From: Clostridia bacterium
Lineage (GTDB): Bacteria > Bacillota > Clostridia > Christensenellales > Borkfalkiaceae
Direction: 5' to 3'
Assembly (NCBI GenBank): GCA_017504065.1
Contig: JAFVRU010000070.1
Location: forward strand, 1 to 6,757
Length of the DNA stretch: 6,757 bases
How positions within the stretch are numbered: the stretch's first letter is position 1; every line of letters starts with the position of its first letter. Under the pieces are notes generated by a model that ran no database searches, was not told the origin of the DNA, and saw only the letters and a program-made list of their open reading frames with translations. Shown in pieces: positions 1 through 6,757 of the stretch. The translations under genes and the position numbers were made by a program.

Positions 1-889
1 CAGGCGTATCGCTGCCGTCGCCAGCCACGCTATCCGTGATCGCAATGGTATAATCTTGTACGTCCGCATTCGCTTCCTGCACGACAATGCTTGAAATCGT
101 TTGCGCGTTTTGATAAGTAGTTCCTTCAAAAGAATCTACTGTATATAACTGCATTTGTTGAATACTCTTTCCGTCGGAATCCTTTAAGATCACCGTTTTC
201 GGCGCTACAACTTTGACCGTTACGGTCTTTTCCAACAGCTCGGATTGTACTCCGCGCCAATCTGCCCGCACCGTAATCGTCGTACTACCTAATTTATTCA
301 ACGAAGTAAATACCTGCTTTTCTGCGTCTACAGAACCAAAAGTCGGGTCTGCTACGCTATAAGTGATCTTCGCGTCATCAAATTTTTTTCCGTTAAACGC
401 AACGTATCCAGACAAGTCCAATTTACTATTGGGGAAAATATTGACAACGCCCGTCCGATCGATTGCAAACTCCAAAGAAGGATACAGGTTGTTCAACGTA
501 ACCTTGATCGTACAGGTCTTTTGAATCTCGCCATAAGTCGCCGTAACCGTTGTTTCGCCCACCCGCATCGCCGTTACTTTGCAGGAATACTTATTCAAGC
601 TTTCCAAAGCCACAACGTTATCGTTTGAGTTTTCCCAAGTCAAGCTTACCCCATCGAGCTCGGCAAAATCAGCGAAGATAATTTGGCTATCTCCGACCAC
701 GAAATCATTCAATTCCGTTTTGCTTAAGGATAAAAACGGATCTTGTTCCATATCTCCAATAGAGCCGATCGTACTGCTATCACCGCTACTGCTAGTCTCC
801 GAATCTTTCTTCGAACAAGCACCGCAAGCAAACAGCGTAAATGCGCTACACACGCTTAAAAGAAATAAAAGTAAAGAATTTTTTTTCAT
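1..889 (-). CDS. Bacterial Ig-like domain lipoprotein, partial (C-terminus beyond left edge)
   Basis: I translated this frame directly: it is open from an ATG at 889-887 to base 1, giving 296 residues without a stop, so the gene is truncated by the window. The N-terminus has Lys2-Lys3, a hydrophobic core and a lipobox L19-F-A-C22, indicating export and lipid attachment at Cys22; a further Cys25 follows. A Ser/Gly/Asp-rich tether spans about 26-50. Residues about 52-132 read as a Big_2-type Ig domain: a W85-E-N-S-N-D stretch, then V105-T-A, then the GETTVTATYG strand at 111-120. A second beta-sandwich covers about 138-228, ending in alternating T/V strands. A third module starts near 229 and is cut. 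The start at 889 is preferred because AAGGAG lies 9 bases upstream; the in-frame ATG at 898 touches that site. It follows the DUF4838 gene by 13 bases. Likely role (inference): surface adhesion or glycan binding. Function is not proven by sequence. Confidence 0.87.
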   Translation of the reverse strand, partial: MKKNSLLLFLLSVCSAFTLFACGACSKKDSETSSSGDSSTIGSIGDMEQDPFLSLSKTELNDFVVGDSQIIFADFAELDGVSLTWENSNDNVVALESLNKYSCKVTAMRVGETTVTATYGEIQKTCTIKVTLNNLYPSLEFAIDRTGVVNIFPNSKLDLSGYVAFNGKKFDDAKITYSVADPTFGSVDAEKQVFTSLNKLGSTTITVRADWRGVQSELLEKTVTVKVVAPKTVILKDSDGKSIQQMQLYTVDSFEGTTYQNAQTISSIVVQEANADVQDYTIAITDSVAGDGSDTP

Positions 890-904
890 CGCAATCATCT
901 CCTT
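890..904 (-). promoter_or_regulatory. Ribosome binding site of the Ig-like lipoprotein gene
   Basis: On the minus strand the Shine-Dalgarno sequence AAGGAG occupies 904-899, followed by a 9-base spacer to the ATG at 889. Its first two A's are the last two bases of the TAA stop (905-903) of the upstream DUF4838 gene, which suggests translational coupling. The site decides between two in-frame ATGs: the one at 898 directly abuts AAGGAG and has no spacer, so 889 is the better start. Confidence 0.8.
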
Positions 905-2939
905 ACGATAAGCTCGACAGCCATTCGTTGAGCTGTCCGTTATGGTTACCGAGTTGATACGGCGCCAATTTAGCAATCTCATTTCTGAAATACGCTTTTG
1001 TGTTCTGAATCAAAGTCGGATCGGCATTACTTTCATCGTAATAACATAATAAGAAATATGCGGGCGAAACCCATTCCATATCAATATGTTTTTTCAACAT
1101 TTCATATAATGCAGGATTTCCGACTTCATATTTTTCTTTGACAACGTTTTTCGCGCTCTCAATCAAATCTAACCATCTTGTAAGTAAATTGATCGGCCAA
1201 TAATCTTTTTTATGGGGATTTTCTTGATTGCTGCCTTTTGCGTAAGTTCCCGATTCGTGCAACATATAATAATGATGCGCTTGTTCTTCTTCAAAAAGCT
1301 GTTTCATAATCGGCGCAGCTTCTCTATACATCGCTTTAAACCAATCGTCAATCAGTTGCTCGGAATCCAAGTTGGATTGCCATTGCAACTTATAGTCCAA
1401 AAACGGCTTAAGTCCTTGGAACGCCGTGTAATTCGTGCTACCGAACTGCCCTTGGTTTGCGAGCATTGCCAAGTTCCCGTTCGCAAGGAATTGATAACCT
1501 TCGGAATTATAGAGGTTAAAGGAACTGTTGAATACTAAATACGAGCCAGAGAAATTCGCGTTATACGTCCACATATAGAGATTGTTGGATACGGCGAACC
1601 ATTTCAAACAACGCTCTCTTGCGGCGTCGTTGCTTTCATGATAAATACTTTCCGCAAGTTGGAACCCAGGCGAAAGCGCAAAAAATACGCCGACGTCATC
1701 ACGCATTTGCAAATCGGGATGGTTGAGCACATACGTCTTCTTTTCTTCGTCGTAATGCGCAGGCGCGTCAACAAATCCGTGATACGCAAAGAACGTCAAA
1801 CGGAAATTCTCCCGTTTATATTCCGCGTTTTCGGGTCTTTCCATCCACTCCGAAACCAATTCCATGACGTTATTACAGAATACGAGTACTGCGCCCGAAT
1901 CTTCGCCGTATTTTTCCTTTGCCGCGGCGCAAAACTCACAAGTACAGTTTTGGAAATTATCTTCCATTGTGAAAGCGCAATAGGTGAAATCGGGATAATC
2001 CTTGGGCGGCGACAATTCAAGATTTCTCGTGATAACCTTCGCCGCTTGCGCTACCATTCTTTGATAGCTTTCTTCGTCCCCTCTCGCCGTATAGCAAAGC
2101 TGTTCCCCGTTGATAGAAAACCACTTATCTTCCGCTACTGCGGATTTTCTGGATACAACCTTGGTCGAGTTATGAATCGTATAACGGTTTTCCCCGCTAT
2201 CCACGTCGCCGAGCGGCATAAGTGCGTCGTAGTATTCTTTGGGCATACGGAAACGATACGCGATATTCTCCGTATTTTTCGTAATCGCGCCCCAGAAATT
2301 TGCGCGCATTTCCACGTCGGGTACGTCAAGAACGTCAAACGCACGCATTTTCACTTCTTTGACGTTTTCGTCAATCTCCCAACAATCTTCCGCATAAATT
2401 TCATAATTGAATAAAATTTGCAGCAAATCGTACGTAGCGTATAACGCGCCGCCTTGCGCCCCGCCATTCACGTAAATAGTGTTGTCTTTGGTTACAATTC
2501 TAACGCCTTGCGATTCCAAAACGTCTTTCTTCATGTCAATATTGGCGCTTTGGAACATTTTCGTATTGCCGATGGAAATATATTTTGCCGTAGCGGAATG
2601 CGTGAACCCTTCACCAGATTCCACGACAACGTCCATAGTAATCCCCGTTGCTTGCTTGAAAAACGAAATGAAATCATTTTTTGCGAGCATCAAATACGCG
2701 TCCTGCACTTCGGGTAAAACGAGTTTGTATTCCGTTCTTCCGTTCTGCACGATATAACCGTCTGTTTCGGGAGCGGTCATAATATGTATACCTTCATACG
2801 GATAACGTTGTACGTCATCCTGCACTTCTACGTCTACAACGCTGCTAGATTCTTGTTCTTCTCCGGAGTTGCTCTTACAACTTGCAAGTAAAGAACAAGC
2901 CATTACAGAAGCCAATAAAATCGATAATCCTTTTTTCAT
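903..2939 (-). CDS. DUF4838 domain-containing lipoprotein, putative glycoside-hydrolase-like
   Basis: The protein has 678 residues from the ATG at 2939. A GTG at 2948 would add three residues, but it lies inside the Shine-Dalgarno sequence and is rejected. The N-terminus is a lipoprotein signal: Lys2-Lys3, hydrophobic stretch, lipobox L18-A-S-C21, then a Ser/Glu/Asp-rich tether to about residue 45. Residues about 50-195 resemble the N-terminal alpha/beta domain that precedes the barrel in GH67 and GH20-like enzymes, with the signature GGALYATYDLLQ (164-175) followed by YAEDCWEI. From about 205 the sequence matches my memory of DUF4838 (PF16126), including a TMEDN segment (324-328) just before Cys332-x-Cys334-x-x-Cys337. 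The C-terminal part (about 480-678) is rich in Trp, Tyr and acidic residues and probably helical. The family is common in polysaccharide-degrading bacteria, but to my knowledge its reaction is not firmly established. A surface role in glycan recognition or cleavage is inferred from the fold signature and from the sugar permease upstream. Confidence 0.85.
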   Translation of the reverse strand: MKKGLSILLASVMACSLLASCKSNSGEEQESSSVVDVEVQDDVQRYPYEGIHIMTAPETDGYIVQNGRTEYKLVLPEVQDAYLMLAKNDFISFFKQATGITMDVVVESGEGFTHSATAKYISIGNTKMFQSANIDMKKDVLESQGVRIVTKDNTIYVNGGAQGGALYATYDLLQILFNYEIYAEDCWEIDENVKEVKMRAFDVLDVPDVEMRANFWGAITKNTENIAYRFRMPKEYYDALMPLGDVDSGENRYTIHNSTKVVSRKSAVAEDKWFSINGEQLCYTARGDEESYQRMVAQAAKVITRNLELSPPKDYPDFTYCAFTMEDNFQNCTCEFCAAAKEKYGEDSGAVLVFCNNVMELVSEWMERPENAEYKRENFRLTFFAYHGFVDAPAHYDEEKKTYVLNHPDLQMRDDVGVFFALSPGFQLAESIYHESNDAARERCLKWFAVSNNLYMWTYNANFSGSYLVFNSSFNLYNSEGYQFLANGNLAMLANQGQFGSTNYTAFQGLKPFLDYKLQWQSNLDSEQLIDDWFKAMYREAAPIMKQLFEEEQAHHYYMLHESGTYAKGSNQENPHKKDYWPINLLTRWLDLIESAKNVVKEKYEVGNPALYEMLKKHIDMEWVSPAYFLLCYYDESNADPTLIQNTKAYFRNEIAKLAPYQLGNHNGQLNEWLSSLS

Positions 2940-2951
2940 TTTCTTCACCTC
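2940..2951 (-). promoter_or_regulatory. Strong ribosome binding site that sets the start of the DUF4838 gene
   Basis: Read on the minus strand, GAGGTGA at 2951-2945 is a seven-base match to the complement of the 16S rRNA 3' end, followed by AGAAA and the ATG at 2939. The GTG that could be taken as a start at 2948-2946 is part of this motif, so it would have no ribosome binding site of its own. The motif also contains two bases of the TGA stop (2952-2950) of the 1018-residue protein gene, so the two genes are probably translationally coupled. Confidence 0.88.
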
Positions 2952-5900
2952 ATTCTACAAATACGGTATAATATCTTGCAGTCAGATTCCCATACAAATC
3001 CATACACCAAGCGCGCACCGTATAGTACCCTGCCTTTCTGAAAACAAACGTTTCCACGTTATTCGCAATGATCGTACCAGTTGCATCGTGCACGTTAATC
3101 CCGTGTCTCAATGCGTCTACTGCTGTATCATTATCGCTCATACTATAGGTAGAAAGACGATAGCTAACGCCAGCCTTTACTTTGATCAAGCTTTGTTCGT
3201 TCAAGCCGTCGTCAAAACTCAACGTCGGAGCAGTCATATCTATAACGCTGATAATGAAAGAAACGTCTTCCGTCTTCAAACCGTCTTTCGTTTGACAGCT
3301 ATACGTATAGCTCACCCGATAATTCCCCGGTTCTGTCAACGCCACTTCATAAGCTTTACTGCCGTTCACGTTTTCCAAGCGATCGCCGTTGGTTGCAAGC
3401 GCCACACGCGGGGTTTCACCATCTTTGATCGGTAAAGTAACCGTCATCTTGATATCCGTTTTCAGCGCAATATTCAATACGTTGCTGATCGTAGCGGGTT
3501 TGATTAAGAAGCAATCCCCAATCTCAAATACGCCTTCCGAAGCAAAATATTGAATTTGCGGAACTTGTTCTCTAATACGACTGCTGATATTTTGATTATT
3601 GATCGTTTTAACGTCCAATCTCGATTCGCCGTCAATACCCGAAACGTTGATGGTAAAGATCGCCAAATCATTTTCAAATTTTTTGATCGCGACAGGGCTA
3701 CCGCCTACATTGCTTGTCAAACAGCTTTCTTTTTGGAATACCGCCAACGATACTGCCGACATCTTACTTGCAATCGTTGTCGAATAATCCACTACCAACT
3801 GCTTATTTTCCCATTGCTGCACGGAGTAAACAATTTCTTCCGTTGCGGCAAGGTTTTGATAGGAAATAGAAATTTTATTATCCGCATTACCGTAATCCGT
3901 AAGCGTCAACGTCAACGTATCGAAATTATCTTGTCCTTCCGCCGTTGCAAACCCGAAATAGAAATTCTGAAGCGAGAGCGTATTGACAAACGTCATCGAG
4001 CCTTCACTTTCCGCCCCGTCAAAGAAATAACTGATGGCGAGCGGATTGCTCGTTACACGATCGTACGTGCCTTGGAAATATTTTTCATAGCTTTTCGTTC
4101 CGCTATATCCCACGTCCACCACGGGCACGGTAATAATTTCCGTTTCTTGTTGATTATAGACATATTTTATACGAATATTGTTCGTCGCCGTTACCTTATA
4201 GGGTTGCAAAACGTCCACGTTGGCAAACGCTCCGCCGTCCACGGAAATTTGCATCGTCGTTTGATTCGGAGCTAATCCGTCTTCGCCCAAGGTATACGCC
4301 ATATATTCTTCAAATAAATACGTTGCGTCCTTGATGAAATAGGCAGGGAGCTTCGGCGTATCGTTAAATAACGCCAAACCTTTATCTTGCGCTTGAATCG
4401 TATAGCTAAACGTTTTAGAGTATACGTTGTCCGTAAACGTATACGTAACGGTATGCGCGCCTAAATATTCCACGACGTAGTCGTTGGTTTGATCCAACAC
4501 CCGCGTTTGACCTTTGGGATTGGTAACCGAAACTTGTACTTGAATCTCGTTATTGACGCCCGCCGCTTCAATTTCCGGCAAATGTACCTTTTGCGCCACG
4601 TACATCTCTTGCAGCTTCGTTTCCGTATACGTAATGGTATCCGCGGCTTCTACCACGTTGAGCGGCAGCACGAAAATTCCTTCGTTCCCGTAGGCGTCCG
4701 TCGCCTTATATTCAACGGTATAACGACCCGCAAGGGTAGGTGTAAATTTCCCGTTCTCCACGTAAATTTCCACTTCTTCCATCGTACCGTAATTATAATA
4801 GACTTTTTTCGTCAAATTCCCGTTGTAATTTACGTCCATAACGCTCACATTTTGCGGAATGGAATATTCTTTCCCCTTGACGACGTATACGCCGCTTTCG
4901 TCCGTTGTTTGTGCGTCTACCGTTACGATAGGCGACATCGTATCTTCCGCAGGCTTCTTCATTAGATCTTCACCTGTAAACCCAAGCAACGATTCAATTT
5001 CAATATTGATAGAAGATTTCGAATATCCGTAACATTGTACTTCCGCATACACGTAATCAGAAGAAAATCCCGTAAATATATTTTCACTATAAATTTCGGG
5101 AGAGTCCATATCGTTCACGAATTTGTTCCCGCTCTTGAAATATACTTGATTGGTAGACAAATTCCAAATGTAGGACATCCCGCCGGCATTCGCCAGCGCC
5201 TGCGACGTTTCTATGTTGACCCATTGTCCGTAAACACCCGACGTCGCATATCTCGTCATCTTATGCACTCTGTACAACTCGCCGTTATACATAGTACCCG
5301 ACGAGCTCCGCTCCATCCCCACAAGCGGTTGATTGCTTGCTCCGCAACCAATATAAAATACGCTGGAAGATTGCGCCCACAAATAAAACTCTACAAAGAT
5401 ATCGGGGTTATACGCGTCTACAACACGTACGATCACAAGTGCAGCCGTCGGCGTACCCGTTTTTCCGGGACGGATGTCCGGATGAATCCGACAAACTTCC
5501 AATTCGTTTAAATCGCTGATGTCTTTCACGGTATTCAAGCGGAATACGTCCCCGTCGGCAAGATCCACAATAACGCCTTCGCCCTTACCGCGCGTAAATT
5601 GACCATAACTTGTTTGGCTACCGTCGGTTTCCCAATTATAACCGCGCACAACAAAGCTCTTGCTTGCCGATACGGGGTTATCCCCGTTGTTTCCGTAATA
5701 AATAACGGTATATGAACCTTTTTGCGAAAGCGTATACGTACCGTAACCATATACAACGCCGTCGGGCATAATCAATTTTGCGTTGTTGCCCGTAACGCTT
5801 GCGCCTTCAACGTCGATTTCAACCGTTTCGGGAATTTCCAAAGAATCCCCCAAGTAATACACGGGCTCTAAGTCAAGGCTCAGCGTAGCCGTCGCCGCAA

Positions 5901-6006
5901 CCGCCTTCTGTCTGCCTGCATTCAAAGCGGAGTTTCCCGCAAAGAATACGCAAATCAAACACAGCGCACCGAGTATGGTAATTAAAAATTTCTTTGTTTT
6001 TCTCAT
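2950..6006 (-). CDS. Large secreted multi-domain protein with Ig-like and LamG-like beta-sandwich modules
   Basis: The protein has 1018 residues. An N-terminal Sec signal peptide is clear: basic R2-K3-K5-K6, hydrophobic core about 7-23, probable cleavage in the Ala-rich stretch at about 30-40. There is no lipobox, so unlike its two downstream neighbours it is not a lipoprotein. The rest is beta-strand-rich. Ig-like modules are recognised by a terminal motif of the type GxYTVxY, sometimes followed by DxYGN: about 45-120, 357-453, 456-537, 850-921 and 924-1018. Between them, about 123-345 and 636-800 look like concanavalin/LamG-type carbohydrate-binding regions (inference from strand pattern and position). 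The C-terminus ends in a beta strand with no LPxTG signal, SLH domain or membrane anchor, so the protein is either released or held by binding. The ATG at 6006 is the only conventional start, because an in-frame TAA sits at 6030-6028; its ribosome binding site is weak. The ATG of the next gene lies 10 bases past the TGA. No catalytic motif is visible. The likely role is extracellular glycan binding or adhesion. Confidence 0.85.
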   Translation of the reverse strand: MRKTKKFLITILGALCLICVFFAGNSALNAGRQKAVAATATLSLDLEPVYYLGDSLEIPETVEIDVEGASVTGNNAKLIMPDGVVYGYGTYTLSQKGSYTVIYYGNNGDNPVSASKSFVVRGYNWETDGSQTSYGQFTRGKGEGVIVDLADGDVFRLNTVKDISDLNELEVCRIHPDIRPGKTGTPTAALVIVRVVDAYNPDIFVEFYLWAQSSSVFYIGCGASNQPLVGMERSSSGTMYNGELYRVHKMTRYATSGVYGQWVNIETSQALANAGGMSYIWNLSTNQVYFKSGNKFVNDMDSPEIYSENIFTGFSSDYVYAEVQCYGYSKSSINIEIESLLGFTGEDLMKKPAEDTMSPIVTVDAQTTDESGVYVVKGKEYSIPQNVSVMDVNYNGNLTKKVYYNYGTMEEVEIYVENGKFTPTLAGRYTVEYKATDAYGNEGIFVLPLNVVEAADTITYTETKLQEMYVAQKVHLPEIEAAGVNNEIQVQVSVTNPKGQTRVLDQTNDYVVEYLGAHTVTYTFTDNVYSKTFSYTIQAQDKGLALFNDTPKLPAYFIKDATYLFEEYMAYTLGEDGLAPNQTTMQISVDGGAFANVDVLQPYKVTATNNIRIKYVYNQQETEIITVPVVDVGYSGTKSYEKYFQGTYDRVTSNPLAISYFFDGAESEGSMTFVNTLSLQNFYFGFATAEGQDNFDTLTLTLTDYGNADNKISISYQNLAATEEIVYSVQQWENKQLVVDYSTTIASKMSAVSLAVFQKESCLTSNVGGSPVAIKKFENDLAIFTINVSGIDGESRLDVKTINNQNISSRIREQVPQIQYFASEGVFEIGDCFLIKPATISNVLNIALKTDIKMTVTLPIKDGETPRVALATNGDRLENVNGSKAYEVALTEPGNYRVSYTYSCQTKDGLKTEDVSFIISVIDMTAPTLSFDDGLNEQSLIKVKAGVSYRLSTYSMSDNDTAVDALRHGINVHDATGTIIANNVETFVFRKAGYYTVRAWCMDLYGNLTARYYTVFVE

Positions 6007-6017
6007 AATACACTCGC

Positions 6018-6064
6018 ATAATATTGCTTAATTTCGTTGACGACTAGCCAAACTACAATATTAT
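6018..6064. repeat. Perfect 9-bp inverted repeat in the 79-bp intergenic gap
   Basis: The arms are ATAATATTG at 6018-6026 and CAATATTAT at 6056-6064, separated by 29 bases. The gap runs from 6007 to 6085, between the permease stop and the start of the large secreted protein. In the minus-strand transcript the arm at 6026-6018 occupies about -20 to -12 relative to the ATG at 6006, where a Shine-Dalgarno sequence would lie. The arms hold one G:C pair each and no T-run follows, so it does not look like an intrinsic terminator. It could be a weak leader hairpin, an operator for a dimeric regulator, or chance in AT-rich DNA. I see no confident -35/-10 promoter pair in the rest of the gap. Confidence 0.4.
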
Positions 6065-6085
6065 TCCTTTTTTAATTTATTGTTT

Positions 6086-6757
6086 TTACTCTTTTACACC
6101 ACCCAACGACAAACTACCTAAAATCACCTTATTTAAGGAAATGAAAATGATTAAGATAGGAATCGCTATAATAAAGCAAGCCGTAACCTTTAACGGAACG
6201 GAATTATATCTCGTACCGCCTTGACTACCCGCTTCGTTTTGTTGCACCGCATACGCTAAAGTCGGCAACGTCGGGTAATATACAAGCGGCGTTTGGTAAT
6301 CATTCCAATAGGAAATAAATTGCAACAAGAACACCGTAAAGAGAATCTTGGAAGACAGCGGAATAATAATGTGCGTGAAAATTTTGAACTGCGACGCACC
6401 GTCTATTTCGGCTGCTTCTATGAACGTATTCGACAACCCTTTCATAAACGCGTAAAAGACCAAAAAGTACATGCCGCCAATATTAATATTCATCACGATC
6501 ATACCTAAATAGGAGCTAAACAGCCCTAAATCATACAAAACTTTCAGCATAGAAGAAGTTGACCCGACGATCGGAATGACCATAACAATCAGCATCGTCG
6601 AATACACAAACGAGCTGTATTTATACTTAAACTTAGCGCAAAGATACCCTGCCGTCATAGCGGTAAACGCATTCAACAATGCGCCGACAACCGCATACAC
6701 GATCGTATTCAACAACAATTCCGGAAAGTAAACGGTTCTCTCTGGCAAAGACACTAC
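6086..6757 (-). CDS. Carbohydrate ABC transporter permease, MalG-type (CUT1), N-terminus missing
   Basis: The frame is open from the right edge (223 complete codons) to a TAA at 6088-6086, so the gene starts outside the window; the GTG at 6754 is an internal Val, not a start. Family members usually have about 270-300 residues, so roughly 50-80 N-terminal residues, including the first transmembrane helix, are missing. The visible part has hydrophobic helices at about 15-40, 48-70, 83-104, 136-150 and 190-212 of the fragment. Between the third and fourth lies the EAA loop, E-A-A-x-x-D-G-A followed by I-P-L-S, which docks on the ATPase subunit (6418-6356). The C-terminus GSLSLGGVKE fits the usual MalG-like tail. 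The protein would form the membrane channel with a MalF-type partner, taking sugar from a binding lipoprotein; those genes are expected just upstream but lie outside the window. The substrate is unknown. Linkage to the secreted proteins downstream suggests an oligosaccharide. Confidence 0.93.
   Translation of the reverse strand, partial: VVSLPERTVYFPELLLNTIVYAVVGALLNAFTAMTAGYLCAKFKYKYSSFVYSTMLIVMVIPIVGSTSSMLKVLYDLGLFSSYLGMIVMNINIGGMYFLVFYAFMKGLSNTFIEAAEIDGASQFKIFTHIIIPLSSKILFTVFLLQFISYWNDYQTPLVYYPTLPTLAYAVQQNEAGSQGGTRYNSVPLKVTACFIIAIPILIIFISLNKVILGSLSLGGVKE

Noticed and set aside
879..886. Run of eight T (eight A in the coding strand) directly after the ATG of the left-edge lipoprotein, a possible phase-variation tract
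   Set aside because: It encodes the normal Lys-Lys-Asn start of a lipoprotein signal. Short A runs at this position are common, and nothing shows length variation.
579..911. 110-codon plus-strand frame at the left side
   Set aside because: It is the complement of the start of the Ig-like lipoprotein gene, which has a lipobox, a strong ribosome binding site and coherent domains on the minus strand.
1638..2414. 258-codon open frame on the plus strand opposite the DUF4838 gene
   Set aside because: It lies entirely antisense to a gene with clear lipoprotein and family signatures. Its translation is rich in Arg, His, Ile and Phe with no domain pattern, as expected of a shadow frame.
3550..4275. 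241-codon open frame on the plus strand opposite the large secreted protein
   Set aside because: It is antisense to a well-supported coding region, has a low-complexity Arg/Ile/Phe-rich translation, and has no recognisable domain. The other plus-strand frames (1212-1538, 2869-3435, 4489-4965, 5035-5511) are rejected on the same grounds.
6065..6090. T/A-rich stretch after the permease stop as an intrinsic terminator
   Set aside because: No G+C-rich stem precedes a U-run in the minus-strand transcript. The nearby inverted repeat is AT-rich with a 29-base loop and has no following U-tract.
6752..6754. GTG at 6754 as the start codon of the permease
   Set aside because: The frame stays open to the window edge, and the protein from here would lack the first transmembrane helix of the MalG family. 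It is an internal valine codon.

Overview
The window looks like chromosomal DNA from a low-to-moderate G+C, Gram-positive-type bacterium, most plausibly an uncultured gut or anaerobic Clostridia lineage. The signs are two Sec lipoprotein signals with short Lys-rich starts, strong AGGTGA/AAGGAG ribosome binding sites, a CUT1-type sugar permease, and very large extracellular proteins built from Ig-like beta-sandwiches. This assignment is inference; no rRNA or other phylogenetic marker is present.

All four genes lie on the minus strand and should be read from right to left. (1) 6757-6086: the C-terminal three quarters of a MalG-type carbohydrate ABC transporter permease, cut by the window edge. 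(2) 6007-6085: a 79-bp gap, the only real intergenic space, holding a perfect 9-bp inverted repeat just upstream of the next start. (3) 6006-2950: a 1018-residue secreted protein with a signal peptide, several Ig-like modules and two probable concanavalin/LamG-like regions, and no recognisable cell-wall anchor. (4) 2939-903: a DUF4838-family lipoprotein with a GH67/GH20-like N-terminal fold signature and a CxCxxC motif. (5) 889-1: the N-terminal part of another lipoprotein with bacterial Ig-like domains, running off the left edge.

Genes 3, 4 and 5 are separated by only 10 and 13 bases. In both junctions the Shine-Dalgarno sequence overlaps the previous stop codon, so they are almost certainly co-transcribed and probably translationally coupled. 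With the sugar permease immediately upstream on the same strand, the simplest reading is a Gram-positive glycan-utilisation locus: surface-exposed binding and possibly hydrolytic proteins act on a polysaccharide or glycoconjugate, and the ABC transporter imports the released oligosaccharide. The substrate cannot be read from the sequence.

The strands opposite these genes carry long open frames, but these are shadows of the real coding regions. I saw no tRNA, rRNA, CRISPR array, insertion sequence, phage gene or convincing intrinsic terminator.
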